Below, piece by piece: positions 39,681 through 48,764 of a stretch of DNA of 64,000 bases (position 1 is its first letter; every line of letters starts with the position of its first letter). The position numbers and the translations under genes are program-made. Below the pieces are notes generated by a model. That model ran no database searches and was not told the DNA's origin. It saw only the letters and a list, made by a program, of their open reading frames with translations. The DNA is taken from assembly GCF_001870465.1 (NCBI RefSeq), contig NZ_MDGK01000037.1:188501-252500 (forward strand). Reading direction: 5' to 3'. This stretch comes from Pseudomonas extremorientalis. GTDB taxonomy: Bacteria > Pseudomonadota > Gammaproteobacteria > Pseudomonadales > Pseudomonadaceae.

Positions 39681-40586
39681 ATGACACTCCCGTCCGAGCT
39701 ACCCCCCGAACTCTCCCACAGCGGCGTGCGCCCGGCTGATCGGCTCGGATTTACCCTGTTCCTGGCAGCGTTGATTCACTTGGCCCTGATCCTCGGCGTG
39801 GGTTTCACCATGGTCGAACCCAAGCAAATCACCCAGACCCTGGAAATCACCCTCGCCACGTTCAAGAGCGAAAAGAAGCCCGAGAAGGCTGACTTTCTCG
39901 CCCAGGACAACCAGCAAGGCAGCGGCACCCTCGACAAGAAAGCCGTGCCGAAGACCACCGAAGTGGCGCCGTTCCAGGACAACAAGGTCAACAAAGTCAC
40001 CCCACCACCGGCGCCCAAGCCGGAGGTCAAGCAGGCAGCGCCCAAGCCCGCCGTGACCACCATCGCACCCAAACCGCAGAAAGCCCCGACCCAGCGCGAA
40101 AAAACCAAGACCGAACCCACGCCCGAGCCTGTAAAACCGGCGCCGACTTTCGACAGTTCGACCCTGTCCGACGAAATTTCCAGCCTCGAAGCCGAACTGG
40201 CCAACGAACAGCAGCTGTACGCCAAGCGCCCGCGCATCTATCGGCTGAACGCCGCATCGACCATGCGCGACAAAGGCGCCTGGTACAAAGACGAGTGGCG
40301 CAAGAAGGTCGAGCGTATCGGTAACCTCAATTACCCGGAGGAAGCCCGACGCCAGCAGATTTACGGAAATTTGCGACTATTGGTGTCAATCAACCGCGAC
40401 GGCACGCTCTATGAAGTGCAGGTGCTCGAGTCGTCCGGCCAGCCGTTGCTGGACCAGGCCGCCCAGCGCATCGTGCGCCTGGCCGCGCCCTTTGCGCCGT
40501 TCAGCGGCGATTTGAACGACGTCGACCGCCTGGAAATCATCCGCACCTGGAAGTTTGCCAAGGGCGATCGGCTGTCGAGCAATTGA
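39681..40586 (+). CDS. tonB: TonB family energy transducer (TonB3-like)
   Basis: The 301-residue protein has an N-terminal membrane anchor (about 23-43), a Pro/Lys-rich periplasmic spacer (about 100-155, e.g. PPPAPKPEVK) and a TonB C-terminal domain with YPEEARRQQIYGNLRLLVSI. Location beside gshB and pilG matches P. aeruginosa TonB3, implicated in twitching motility. No exbB or exbD is adjacent. The start at 39681 has no Shine-Dalgarno sequence; it directly follows a terminator, and no alternative start keeps the membrane anchor. Confidence 0.9.
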   Translation: MTLPSELPPELSHSGVRPADRLGFTLFLAALIHLALILGVGFTMVEPKQITQTLEITLATFKSEKKPEKADFLAQDNQQGSGTLDKKAVPKTTEVAPFQDNKVNKVTPPPAPKPEVKQAAPKPAVTTIAPKPQKAPTQREKTKTEPTPEPVKPAPTFDSSTLSDEISSLEAELANEQQLYAKRPRIYRLNAASTMRDKGAWYKDEWRKKVERIGNLNYPEEARRQQIYGNLRLLVSINRDGTLYEVQVLESSGQPLLDQAAQRIVRLAAPFAPFSGDLNDVDRLEIIRTWKFAKGDRLSSN

Positions 40587-40653
40587 TGACAATTACCAGC
40601 TGTGGCACATCACCAGCTTGTCAGTTCGCCCCTCCACCGCCACACTATCGAAC

Positions 40654-41223
40654 ATGAAAAACGTCAGCCCGACCTACCTCAAGCATCAATTCCTGATCGC
40701 CATGCCCCATATGGCCGACCCGAACTTTGCGCAGACCTTGACCTACATCGTCGAGCACACGGCCAATGGTGCCATGGGGTTGGTGGTCAACCGCCCGCAA
40801 GAGCTGAACCTGGCGGATATCCTTGAGCAACTGCGCCCCGAGCTTGACCCGCCGGCCCGGTGCCAGGGCGTGCCGATTTACATCGGCGGGCCGGTGCAGA
40901 CTGATCGTGGGTTTGTGCTGCACCCGAGCGGGCCGAAGTTCCAGGCCACGGTCGATCTGGACGGCGTATCGCTGTCCACTTCCCAGGACGTGTTGTTCGC
41001 CATCGCCGACGGCGTGGGCCCTGAGCAAAGCGTGATCACCCTCGGTTACGCGGGGTGGGAAGCCGGCCAATTGGAAGCCGAACTGGCCAGCAATGCCTGG
41101 CTGACCTGCCCGTTCGACGCCGACATCCTGTTCAACACCGCCAGTGAACTGCGCCTGGACGCAGCTGCGGCGACGCTGGGGATCAACCTCAACCTGCTGA
41201 CCAGCCAGGCGGGACACGCCTGA
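40654..41223 (+). CDS. algH: YqgE/AlgH family protein
   Basis: The 189-residue cytoplasmic protein has the family patterns LKHQFLIAMPHMADPNF, NGAMGLVVNRP, IGGPVQTDRGFVLH and LGYAGWEAGQLE. AlgH was linked to alginate regulation; its biochemical function is unsettled. It overlaps ruvX by one base (TGATG), a conserved pair. The start at 40654 excludes 33 unlikely upstream residues. Confidence 0.94.
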   Translation: MKNVSPTYLKHQFLIAMPHMADPNFAQTLTYIVEHTANGAMGLVVNRPQELNLADILEQLRPELDPPARCQGVPIYIGGPVQTDRGFVLHPSGPKFQATVDLDGVSLSTSQDVLFAIADGVGPEQSVITLGYAGWEAGQLEAELASNAWLTCPFDADILFNTASELRLDAAAATLGINLNLLTSQAGHA

Positions 41224-41660
41224 TGGCTTTGCGTCTGATCCTCGGGTTTGACTACGGCACCAAACAGATCGGCGTAGCCGTAGGCCAGGTGATCACCGGC
41301 CAGGCCCGTGAGCTGTGCACCTTGAAAGCCCAGAACGGCGTGCCGGACTGGAACCAGGTTGAAGCCCTCATCAAAGAGTGGAAGCCCGACGCGGTCGTGG
41401 TCGGCCTGCCCCTGAACATGGACGGCACCCCCAGCGACATGTGCCTGCGTGCCGAAAAATTCGCCCGCCGCCTCAATGGCCGCTACAACCTGCCCTTCTA
41501 TACCCACGACGAACGCCTCACCACCTTTGAAGCCAAAGGCGAGCGACGCGACCGTGGCGGGCAGAAAGGCAGCTACCGCGACAACCCGGTAGACGCCATC
41601 GCCGCCGCCCTGCTGTTGCAGGGTTGGCTGGATGAAAACACCGCTTTATTTGAATCCTGA
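41223..41660 (+). CDS. ruvX: Holliday junction resolvase-like RuvX (YqgF)
   Basis: The 145-residue RNase H-fold nuclease has [31 protein letters not shown] and [12 protein letters not shown], which supply the acidic active-site residues. YqgF proteins are linked to pre-16S rRNA 5' processing as well as recombination. It is translationally coupled to algH. Confidence 0.94.
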   Translation: MALRLILGFDYGTKQIGVAVGQVITGQARELCTLKAQNGVPDWNQVEALIKEWKPDAVVVGLPLNMDGTPSDMCLRAEKFARRLNGRYNLPFYTHDERLTTFEAKGERRDRGGQKGSYRDNPVDAIAAALLLQGWLDENTALFES

Positions 41661-41661
41661 C

Positions 41662-41685
41662 AGACGCGGCTTGCCGCGTCTTTTT
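41662..41685 (+). terminator. Intrinsic terminator between ruvX and pyrR
   Basis: AGACGCGGC (41662-41670) and GCCGCGTCT (41673-41681) form a perfect stem, followed by a run of five T residues. It lies two bases after the ruvX stop. Confidence 0.85.
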
Positions 41686-41697
41686 ACGTTTGAGCCC

Positions 41698-41720
41698 GGA
41701 CCTTGCCTGCGCCAAGGTCC
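41698..41720 (+). promoter_or_regulatory. Hairpin next to the pyrR ribosome binding site
   Basis: GGACCTTG (41698-41705) pairs perfectly with CAAGGTCC (41713-41720) around a seven-base loop, ending just before TGAAGGAG of pyrR. It may limit translation of pyrR or stabilise the 5' end; no T run follows. Confidence 0.45.
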
Positions 41721-41733
41721 TGAAGGAGCCTGC

Positions 41734-42240
41734 ATGAGCCTGCCGAACCCCGCCGAACTGATCAGCCAGATGGCCACCAGCCTCACGGCCCATCTGCAAC
41801 ACCGCAACATCAGCGAGCCGCGCTTCATCGGTATTCGCACCGGCGGTGTGTGGGTGGCCCAGGCGTTGTTGGAAGCACTGGGCAGCGATTCGCCCCTGGG
41901 CACCCTGGACGTCTCCTTTTACCGCGACGATTTCAGCCAGAACGGCCTGCACCCACAAGTGCGTCCGTCGGCCCTGCCTTTCGAGATCGAAGGCCAGCAC
42001 CTGGTGCTGATCGACGACGTGCTGATGAGCGGTCGCACCATCCGTGCCGCCATGAACGAACTGTTCGATTATGGCCGCCCGGCCAGCGTGACCCTGGTGT
42101 GCCTGCTGGACCTGGACGCCGGCGAATTGCCGATCAGCCCGGATGTGGTCGGCGCCACCCTGTCGCTAGAAGCCCATCAACGGGTAAAATTGCTCGGTCC
42201 CACGCCGCTCGTACTCGAACTGCAAGACCTCGCCCTTTAA
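41734..42240 (+). CDS. pyrR: Bifunctional pyrimidine regulator and uracil phosphoribosyltransferase PyrR
   Basis: The 168-residue protein has the PRPP loop [20 protein letters not shown] and [16 protein letters not shown]. In Bacillus PyrR binds leader RNA; in Pseudomonas its regulatory role is less certain. It heads a pyrR-pyrB-pyrC' operon behind AAGGAG. Confidence 0.94.
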   Translation: MSLPNPAELISQMATSLTAHLQHRNISEPRFIGIRTGGVWVAQALLEALGSDSPLGTLDVSFYRDDFSQNGLHPQVRPSALPFEIEGQHLVLIDDVLMSGRTIRAAMNELFDYGRPASVTLVCLLDLDAGELPISPDVVGATLSLEAHQRVKLLGPTPLVLELQDLAL

Positions 42241-42264
42241 ACCGCCTTGTAAAGAGTCCCCGCG

Positions 42265-43269
42265 ATGACGCCTCTAGATGCCAAGCGCCCGCTGCAGCTC
42301 AATGCTCAGGGCCAGTTGCGACACTTCTTGTCGCTCGACGGTTTGCCCCGCGAACTGCTCACCGAAATCCTCGACACCGCCGACTCGTTCCTCGAAGTCG
42401 GTGGCCGGGCGGTGAAGAAGGTCCCGCTGTTGCGTGGCAAAACCATCTGCAACGTGTTCTTCGAGAACTCCACCCGCACCCGCACCACCTTTGAACTGGC
42501 CGCCCAGCGGCTGTCGGCCGATGTGATCACCCTGAACGTGTCCACCTCGTCGGCAAGCAAGGGCGAGACCCTGCTCGACACCCTGCGCAACCTGGAAGCG
42601 ATGGCCGCCGACATGTTCGTGGTACGCCACGGCGACTCCGGCGCCGCGCACTTCATCGCCGAACACGTGTGCCCGCAGGTGGCGATCATCAACGGCGGTG
42701 ACGGCCGCCACGCCCACCCGACCCAGGGTATGCTCGACATGCTCACCATTCGTCGGCACAAAGGCAGCTTTGAGAATCTCTCGGTGGCCATCGTCGGCGA
42801 CATCCTGCATTCGCGGGTCGCGCGCTCGAACATGCTGGCCCTCAAAGCCCTGGGTTGCCCGGATATCCGCGTGATTGCGCCGAAAACCCTGTTGCCCATC
42901 GGTATCGAACAGTACGGCGTGAAGGTCTACACCGACATGGCCGCAGGCCTCAAGGACGTGGACGTGGTGATCATGCTGCGCCTGCAACGCGAGCGCATGG
43001 CCGGTGGCCTGCTACCGAGCGAAGGCGAGTTCTACCGCTTGTTCGGCCTGACCACCGCACGCCTGGCCGGCGCCAAGCCGGATGCCATCGTGATGCACCC
43101 GGGCCCGATCAACCGTGGCGTGGAGATTGAGTCGGCGGTGGCCGACGGTCCGCAGTCGGTGATCCTCAACCAGGTGACCTACGGCATCGCCGTACGCATG
43201 GCCGTGCTGTCCATGGCCATGAGCGGGCAAACCGCGCAACGTCAATTCGAGCAGGAGAACGCCCAGTGA
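42265..43269 (+). CDS. pyrB: Aspartate carbamoyltransferase catalytic chain
   Basis: The 334-residue enzyme makes N-carbamoyl-aspartate in pyrimidine synthesis. Carbamoyl phosphate-binding residues are in [33 protein letters not shown] and [13 protein letters not shown] complete the active site. The extended N-terminus is typical of Pseudomonas, where the enzyme forms a dodecamer with an inactive dihydroorotase homologue encoded next. Confidence 0.97.
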   Translation: MTPLDAKRPLQLNAQGQLRHFLSLDGLPRELLTEILDTADSFLEVGGRAVKKVPLLRGKTICNVFFENSTRTRTTFELAAQRLSADVITLNVSTSSASKGETLLDTLRNLEAMAADMFVVRHGDSGAAHFIAEHVCPQVAIINGGDGRHAHPTQGMLDMLTIRRHKGSFENLSVAIVGDILHSRVARSNMLALKALGCPDIRVIAPKTLLPIGIEQYGVKVYTDMAAGLKDVDVVIMLRLQRERMAGGLLPSEGEFYRLFGLTTARLAGAKPDAIVMHPGPINRGVEIESAVADGPQSVILNQVTYGIAVRMAVLSMAMSGQTAQRQFEQENAQ

Positions 43270-44537
43270 AGCTCAGCATCCTCGGCGCCCGCGTCGTCGA
43301 TCCGGCCAGTGGCCTGGATCAAGTTACCGATCTGCATCTGGACGCCGGCAAGTTCGTCGCCATTGGCGCCGCGCCCGCAGGCTTCAGCGCCAGCGAGACG
43401 ATCGACGCCAAAGGCCTCGTGGCCGCGCCTGGCCTGGTTGACCTGAACGTCGCCCTGCGCGAGCCGGGCTACAGCCGCAAGGGCAATATCACCAGCGAAA
43501 CCCGCGCTGCCGCAGCCGGTGGGGTAACCAGCCTGTGCTGCCCACCGCACACCAGGCCGGTGCTGGACACCTCGGCCGTGACCGAGCTGATCCTCGACCG
43601 CGCCCGTGAAGCCGGCAACTGCAAAGTGTTCCCCATCGGCGCCTTGAGCAAAGGCCTGGAAGGCGAACAACTCGCCGAACTGATCGCACTGCGCGACGCC
43701 GGTTGCGTGGCCTTCGGCAACGGCCTGGATAGCTTTCGCAGTACCCGCACGCTGTTACGTGCCCTGGAATACGCGGCGACTTTCGACCTTACCGTGATCT
43801 TCCATTCCCAGGACCGTGACCTGGCCGAAGGCGGCCTGGCCCATGAAGGCGCCGTGGCCAGCTTCCTCGGCCTGCCGGGCATCCCGGAAACCGCCGAGAC
43901 CGTGGCCCTGGCCCGTGACCTGCTGCTGGTGGAACAAAGCGGCGTGCGTGCGCACTTCAGCCAGTTGACCAGTGCGCGGGGCGTGGCCCTGATCGCCCAG
44001 GCCCAGGCCCGTGGCTTGCCGGTGACAGCGGATGTGGCGCTTTATCAGCTGATCCTGACGGACGAAGCGCTGATCGACTTCTCCAGCCTGTACCACGTGC
44101 AACCGCCACTGCGTACCCTGGCTGACCGCGACGGTTTGCGCGCAGCAGTGAAGTCCGGTGTGGTCTCGGCGATTTCCAGCCATCACCAGCCCCATGAGAG
44201 GGATGCCAAGCTGGCACCGTTTGGCGCGACAGAGCCGGGCATCAGCAGTGTCGAACTGTTGCTGCCTCTGGCGATGACGTTGGTAGAGGATGGGTTGCTG
44301 GACTTGCCGACATTGTTGGCACGCCTGAGCAGCGGCCCGGCCGAGGCCTTGCGCCTGCCAGCGGGCAAGTTGGCGGTGGGTTCGGCGGCGGACCTGGTGC
44401 TTTTTGATCCGGCCAGTTCCACGATTGCGGGGGAGCAATGGCTATCCAAAGGTGAAAACTGCCCGTTCATCGGCCATAGCCTGCCGGCGACGGTGCGTTA
44501 CACCCTGGTGGATGGCCGCATCAGCTACCCGGCCTGA
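43266..44537 (+). CDS. pyrC': Catalytically inactive dihydroorotase homologue PyrC' (PyrX)
   Basis: The 423-residue protein has the amidohydrolase barrel of dihydroorotase but lacks the metal-binding D-x-H-x-H: the site reads [13 protein letters not shown]. In Pseudomonas this subunit is structural and needed for assembly of aspartate carbamoyltransferase with PyrB. It starts with GTG overlapping the pyrB stop by four bases, implying coupled translation and defined stoichiometry. Confidence 0.94.
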   Translation: MKLSILGARVVDPASGLDQVTDLHLDAGKFVAIGAAPAGFSASETIDAKGLVAAPGLVDLNVALREPGYSRKGNITSETRAAAAGGVTSLCCPPHTRPVLDTSAVTELILDRAREAGNCKVFPIGALSKGLEGEQLAELIALRDAGCVAFGNGLDSFRSTRTLLRALEYAATFDLTVIFHSQDRDLAEGGLAHEGAVASFLGLPGIPETAETVALARDLLLVEQSGVRAHFSQLTSARGVALIAQAQARGLPVTADVALYQLILTDEALIDFSSLYHVQPPLRTLADRDGLRAAVKSGVVSAISSHHQPHERDAKLAPFGATEPGISSVELLLPLAMTLVEDGLLDLPTLLARLSSGPAEALRLPAGKLAVGSAADLVLFDPASSTIAGEQWLSKGENCPFIGHSLPATVRYTLVDGRISYPA

Positions 44538-44567
44538 AAAATCCCACCTCTAATGTGGGCATGATCA

Positions 44568-44658
44568 ATGTGGGAGGGGGCTTGCCCCCGATTGCAGTGG
44601 GTCAGCTACAGATAAGCTGACTGATCCACCGCTATCGGGGGCAAGCCCCCTCCCACAT
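44568..44658. repeat. REPIN after pyrC'
   Basis: Full REP pair, left 44568-44592 and right 44634-44658, between convergent pyrC' and the TM2 gene. A small CCCAC/GTGGG hairpin precedes it at 44544-44559. Confidence 0.93.
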
Positions 44659-44683
44659 GTTGATCTCCACCAGAAGTTAAAGA

Positions 44684-45112
44684 TCAGCGGCCGCTGTTGC
44701 GCTCGGCATTGCGGATCGATATCTGCGTATTCAACGTCCAGAAGTCATACAGCACCCCAACCAGGAACAAACCGCCGGTCAGCAGGTAGATCAGGCCGGT
44801 GATCCATTTGCCCTGGTACATGCGGTGCACGCCAAATACCCCGAGAAACGCCAACAGGATCCAGGCCACGTTGTATTCGATGGGCCCGGCGGTAAACCTC
44901 AGGTCCGCTTCACGATCCATGGCTGGGATCAGGAACAGGTCGATCAGCCAGCCGATACCCAGCAAGCCAAAGGTGAAAAACCAGATCGTTCCTGTCACCG
45001 GCTTGCCGTAGTAGAAGCGATGCGCCCCGGTAAAACCGAAAATCCACAGCAGGTAACCGATGACCTTGCTGTGGGTGTCTTGCTGCTCGCCAATCTGCTG
45101 ATAGGTGTTCAT
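44684..45112 (-). CDS. TM2 domain-containing membrane protein
   Basis: The 142-residue protein holds two TM2-type helical hairpins. The first is IGYLLWIFGFTGAHRFYYGK with FGLLGIGWLIDLFLI; the second is LAFLGVFGVHRMYQGKWITG with GGLFLVGVLYDFWTL. Each has the DRF-like HRFY or HRMY turn. The function of such proteins in bacteria is unknown. GAGG lies a few bases before the ATG. Confidence 0.92.
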   Translation of the reverse strand: MNTYQQIGEQQDTHSKVIGYLLWIFGFTGAHRFYYGKPVTGTIWFFTFGLLGIGWLIDLFLIPAMDREADLRFTAGPIEYNVAWILLAFLGVFGVHRMYQGKWITGLIYLLTGGLFLVGVLYDFWTLNTQISIRNAERNSGR

Positions 45113-45302
45113 CGCGTACCTCTTTTGCCTCGATAGATAAATTTTTTCATTTTCTTTGTGACTTTTTTACGGGCGCCCGACGTACGGCAAATGGTATCTT
45201 CCCTGCCCTGAAAGCCTTATGCCACCTGACTTGTGTAGGACAATTGCGGCGAATCGTCGCGTTTTTCCTGATTTTGACGTCAAGGTTCAGTCGACAAACG
45301 GC

Positions 45303-45331
45303 CTGAGAACGACACAAAAAGCTGTTATAAA
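45303..45331 (+). promoter_or_regulatory. Promoter of the NlpC/P60 gene
   Basis: TGTTATAAA (45323-45331) is an extended -10 box, with CTGAGA 17 bases upstream as a poor -35. Transcription would start about 25 bases before the ATG. The rest of the 250-base gap upstream shows nothing definite. Confidence 0.5.
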
Positions 45332-45362
45332 GTTGCGCGCAAACCCATAAGAGCCACGCCTA

Positions 45363-45998
45363 ATGCGACCATTTTTCAAGACATGGCTAACCATTTGCCT
45401 ATTAATGCCACTGGCCGCCCACGCCACCAATCGTGAGCAACGACTTCCCAACGTTAACGGGTTCACCCCTAAAGTCCACAGCACGCCAAGCACCGCCAAG
45501 TCGGTCAAGCTGACCGTCAACCGCCCGACTCAACTGAGCAAGGCCCACGGCAAGGCAACGGCCGGCCTGGTAGGCGTCAACACCAGGCAGAGCAGCACCG
45601 TGCTCAGCCGTGCCGTCAACGTGCTCGGTACTCCTTATCGTTGGGGCGGCAGCAGCCCAAGTAAAGGGTTCGACTGCAGCGGCTTGGTGAAATATGCGTT
45701 TAACGACGTAGCCGCCGTGGATTTGCCACGCACCTCCAACGCCATGGCCGCCGGCCACGGGCAGAAGGTTGATCGCAAGGACTTGAAACCGGGTGACCTG
45801 CTGTTCTTCAAATTGAAGAGCCGCCAGGTGAACCACGTTGCCATCTACCTGGGCAACGACCGTTTCATCCACGCACCACGCCGTGGCAAAGCGGTCAGCA
45901 TCGACACGCTGAAGAAACCGTTCTGGGACAAGAACTACGTGATTGCCAAGCGGGTATTGCCCAAAGAGCAGAACAACCTGCGGGTGGTCCAGCGCTGA
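45363..45998 (+). CDS. C40 family (NlpC/P60) peptidoglycan endopeptidase
   Basis: The 211-residue protein has a signal peptide (cut near AAHA-T), a basic linker of about 55 residues and an NlpC/P60 domain. The catalytic Cys is in GFDCSGLVKYAF, with His in NHVAIYLGND and in RFIHAPRRG. It should cut peptide cross-bridges in the periplasm. It is monocistronic and bounded by a REPIN. Confidence 0.94.
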   Translation: MRPFFKTWLTICLLMPLAAHATNREQRLPNVNGFTPKVHSTPSTAKSVKLTVNRPTQLSKAHGKATAGLVGVNTRQSSTVLSRAVNVLGTPYRWGGSSPSKGFDCSGLVKYAFNDVAAVDLPRTSNAMAAGHGQKVDRKDLKPGDLLFFKLKSRQVNHVAIYLGNDRFIHAPRRGKAVSIDTLKKPFWDKNYVIAKRVLPKEQNNLRVVQR

Positions 45999-46026
45999 TT
46001 CCAGGCTGGAGTGCGGTGGATGAACA

Positions 46027-46116
46027 ATGTGGGAGGGGGCTTGCCCCCGATTACCGTGGATCAGCTACAAATAAGCTAACTGATCCACTGCTATCGGGGG
46101 CAAGCCCCTGCCACAT
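46027..46116. repeat. REPIN between the NlpC/P60 gene and pilT
   Basis: Left REP 46027-46051; right REP 46093-46116 with one substitution (CCCTGCCACA). It sits between convergent genes, at the place where pilU would follow pilT in P. aeruginosa. Confidence 0.9.
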
Positions 46117-46124
46117 TTGGACCT

Positions 46125-47159
46125 TCATATTTCCCCAGGCACCCTCGCCTTCTGCTGCGCCTCTTCTCGACTGATCACCCCCTGCCCGACCAACGCCTTC
46201 AAGCTCATATCCAGCGTCTTCATCCCCAGCGCCCCACCCGTCTGGATCGCCGAGACCATCTGCGCCACCTTGTCCTCACGGATCAGATTGCGAATAGCCG
46301 GCGTACCCAACATGATTTCATGGGCCGCCACCCGCCCCCCGCCGATCCTCTTCACCAGCACCTGGGACACCACTGCCTGCAACGACTCCGACAGCATCGA
46401 GCGGACCATGGCCTTTTCCCCCGCCGGAAACACATCCACCAGCCGATCCACGGTCTTTGCCGCCGACGAGGTATGCAAGGTGCCGAATACCAGGTGCCCG
46501 GTCTCAGCCGCCGTCAGGGCCAGGCGCATGGTTTCCAGGTCGCGCAGTTCACCCACCAGGATCACGTCCGGGTCTTCCCTGAGCGCCGAGCGCAGGGCAA
46601 CCGAAAAACTATGGGTGTCGCGGTGCACCTGGCGCTGATTGATCAACGCCATTTTCGGCGTGTGGATAAACTCGATGGGGTCTTCAAGGGTGAGGATGTG
46701 CTGGCGCCGATGCTGATTGAGAAAGTCGATCATCGCCGCCAGGGTAGTGGACTTGCCCGAGCCGGTAGGGCCGGTCACCAGCACCAGGCCGCGCGGCAGC
46801 TGGGCGATACGCTGGAACACTTCCCCCAGGCCGAGGCGCTCCAGGCTCTGGACCTCGGACGGTACAGCGCGAAACACCGCGCCCACGCCCCGCTCCTGCC
46901 GGAACACATTGGCGCGGAACCGCGCCACACCGGGCAGTTCGAAGGCAAAATCCGTTTCAAGAGATGTTTCGAAATCCTTTTGTTGGTGCTGATTGAGCAA
47001 TGGGCTCAACAAGTCGGCCACTTGCGGGGGTGAAAGCACCGGCCCATCCAGCGGCCAGACCTCACCATCCACCCGCAGCATCGGCGCCAGTCCGGCGGAC
47101 AAATGCAGGTCGGAGGCGCCACGGCGCACGCTGGCCGTGAGTAATTCAGTGATATCCAT
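46125..47159 (-). CDS. pilT: Type IV pilus retraction ATPase PilT
   Basis: The 344-residue hexameric ATPase has MDITELLTASVRRGASDLHL, Walker A GPTGSGKST, the Asp boxes (LTLEDPIEFIH, SALREDPDVILVGELRD), HLVFGTLHT and the retraction motif AIRNLIRE. It drives pilus retraction. The ATG at 47159 matches the family; the open frame back to 47372 crosses yggS. The partner pilU is missing downstream. Sequence identity to P. aeruginosa PilT appears moderate (about 75 percent by eye over aligned parts). Confidence 0.93.
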   Translation of the reverse strand: MDITELLTASVRRGASDLHLSAGLAPMLRVDGEVWPLDGPVLSPPQVADLLSPLLNQHQQKDFETSLETDFAFELPGVARFRANVFRQERGVGAVFRAVPSEVQSLERLGLGEVFQRIAQLPRGLVLVTGPTGSGKSTTLAAMIDFLNQHRRQHILTLEDPIEFIHTPKMALINQRQVHRDTHSFSVALRSALREDPDVILVGELRDLETMRLALTAAETGHLVFGTLHTSSAAKTVDRLVDVFPAGEKAMVRSMLSESLQAVVSQVLVKRIGGGRVAAHEIMLGTPAIRNLIREDKVAQMVSAIQTGGALGMKTLDMSLKALVGQGVISREEAQQKARVPGEI

Positions 47160-47216
47160 AGGGCTTTCCATTTCCAGTAGAATGCCGCGGACTCCATATC
47201 CACGGGCGCATCTTGA

Positions 47217-47903
47217 ATGTCGACGATAGCAGACAACATCGGCCAGGTTAGCCAGCGCATCCGCGCCGCAGCCGACGCCGTGCAACGTGACGCAAGCAGC
47301 ATCCACCTGCTGGCCGTGAGCAAGACCAAACCCGCGCAAGCCGTGCGCGAAGCCTATGCCGCCGGGATGCAAGATTTTGGCGAGAACTATCTGCAGGAAG
47401 CCCTGGGCAAACAGGCCGAATTAACCGACCTGCCCTTGAGTTGGCACTTCATCGGCCCCATTCAATCGAACAAGACGCGCGCTATCGCCGAGAACTTCGC
47501 TTGGGTGCATTCCGTGGACCGCTTGAAAATCGCTCAACGCTTGTCCGAACAACGCCCGGCCGACCTGCCACCGCTGAACATCTGCATCCAGGTCAACGTC
47601 AGCGGCGAAGCCAGCAAGTCCGGCTGTACACCCGCCGACCTGCCAGCCCTGGCCAACGCTATCAGCGCCCTGCCGCGCCTGAAGCTGCGTGGCCTGATGG
47701 CAATCCCCGAGCCGACCGAAGAGCGCGCCGCGCAAGATGCAGCCTTCGCCACCGTGCGCGAGCTGCAAGCCAGTTTGAACCTGCCGCTGGACACACTTTC
47801 CATGGGCATGAGCCACGACCTTGAGTCGGCCATTGCCCAAGGCGCCACCTGGGTGCGGATCGGTACCGCCCTGTTTGGCGCCCGCGACTACGGCCAGCCA
47901 TGA
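47217..47903 (+). CDS. PLP homeostasis protein YggS
   Basis: The 228-residue PLP-binding barrel protein has LLAVSKTKPAQAVREAYAAG with the PLP lysine, FGENYLQEAL, WHFIGPIQSNKTR and the phosphate-binding SMGMSHDLESAIAQGATWVRIG. It balances free PLP and has no known enzyme activity. It is divergent from pilT and begins the yggS-proC-yggT run. Confidence 0.95.
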   Translation: MSTIADNIGQVSQRIRAAADAVQRDASSIHLLAVSKTKPAQAVREAYAAGMQDFGENYLQEALGKQAELTDLPLSWHFIGPIQSNKTRAIAENFAWVHSVDRLKIAQRLSEQRPADLPPLNICIQVNVSGEASKSGCTPADLPALANAISALPRLKLRGLMAIPEPTEERAAQDAAFATVRELQASLNLPLDTLSMGMSHDLESAIAQGATWVRIGTALFGARDYGQP

Positions 47904-47936
47904 AATGGCTGACTTCCATTTAGCTAAGGACCTGTC

Positions 47937-48755
47937 ATGAAAGACACGCGTATAGCCTTTATCGGCGCCGGTAACATGGCGGCCAGCCTGATCGGTGGCC
48001 TGCGGGCCAAGGGCCTGGATGCCGCGCAGATCCGCGCCAGCGACCCGGGCGCAGACACCCGTGCCCGCGTCAGCGCCGAGCACGGTATTGAAACCTTTGC
48101 CGACAACGCCGAGGCCATCCAGGGCGTCGACGTGATCGTGCTGGCAGTGAAGCCGCAGGCCATGAAGGCGGTGTGCGAAAGCCTGCGCCCAAGCCTGCAG
48201 CCGAACCAACTGGTGGTGTCCATCGCCGCCGGCATCACCTGCGCCAGCATGAACACCTGGCTCGGCGCCCAGCCGATCGTGCGCTGCATGCCCAACACGC
48301 CAGCCCTGGTCAGCCAAGGCGTGAGCGGCTTGTACGCCACCACCGAAGTGAGCGCCGAACAACGCGACCAGGCGCAAGAACTGCTGTCCGCCGTGGGCCT
48401 CGCGCTGTGGCTGGAACAGGAGCAGCAACTGGACGCGGTCACCGCCGTATCCGGCAGCGGCCCGGCGTATTTCTTCCTGCTGATCGAAGCCATGACCGCC
48501 GCCGGCGTGAAGCTGGGCCTGTCCAAGGACGTCGCCGAACAACTGGCCGCGCAGACCGCCCTGGGGGCTGCGCGCATGGCGGTGTCCAGCGATGTGGACG
48601 CCGCCGAGCTGCGCCGCCGCGTGACCTCGCCGGGCGGCACCACACAGGCGGCCATCGAGTCGTTCCAGGCCGGGGGCTTTGAAGCCCTGGTGGAAAAAGC
48701 ACTGGGTGCCGCTGCGCACCGCTCGGCGGAACTCGCCGAACAACTGGGCAAATAA
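47937..48755 (+). CDS. proC: Pyrroline-5-carboxylate reductase
   Basis: The 272-residue enzyme catalyses the last step of proline synthesis. It has the NAD(P)-binding start RIAFIGAGNMAASLIGGL, VIVLAVKPQAM, RCMPNTPALV and the C-terminal VTSPGGTTQAAIESF. It lies 33 bases after yggS. Confidence 0.97.
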   Translation: MKDTRIAFIGAGNMAASLIGGLRAKGLDAAQIRASDPGADTRARVSAEHGIETFADNAEAIQGVDVIVLAVKPQAMKAVCESLRPSLQPNQLVVSIAAGITCASMNTWLGAQPIVRCMPNTPALVSQGVSGLYATTEVSAEQRDQAQELLSAVGLALWLEQEQQLDAVTAVSGSGPAYFFLLIEAMTAAGVKLGLSKDVAEQLAAQTALGAARMAVSSDVDAAELRRRVTSPGGTTQAAIESFQAGGFEALVEKALGAAAHRSAELAEQLGK

Positions 48756-48764
48756 GGAGCCAAC

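Noticed and set aside
46125..47372. A 415-codon version of pilT
   Set aside because: The extension overlaps the divergent yggS gene; the family start MDITEL is at 47159.
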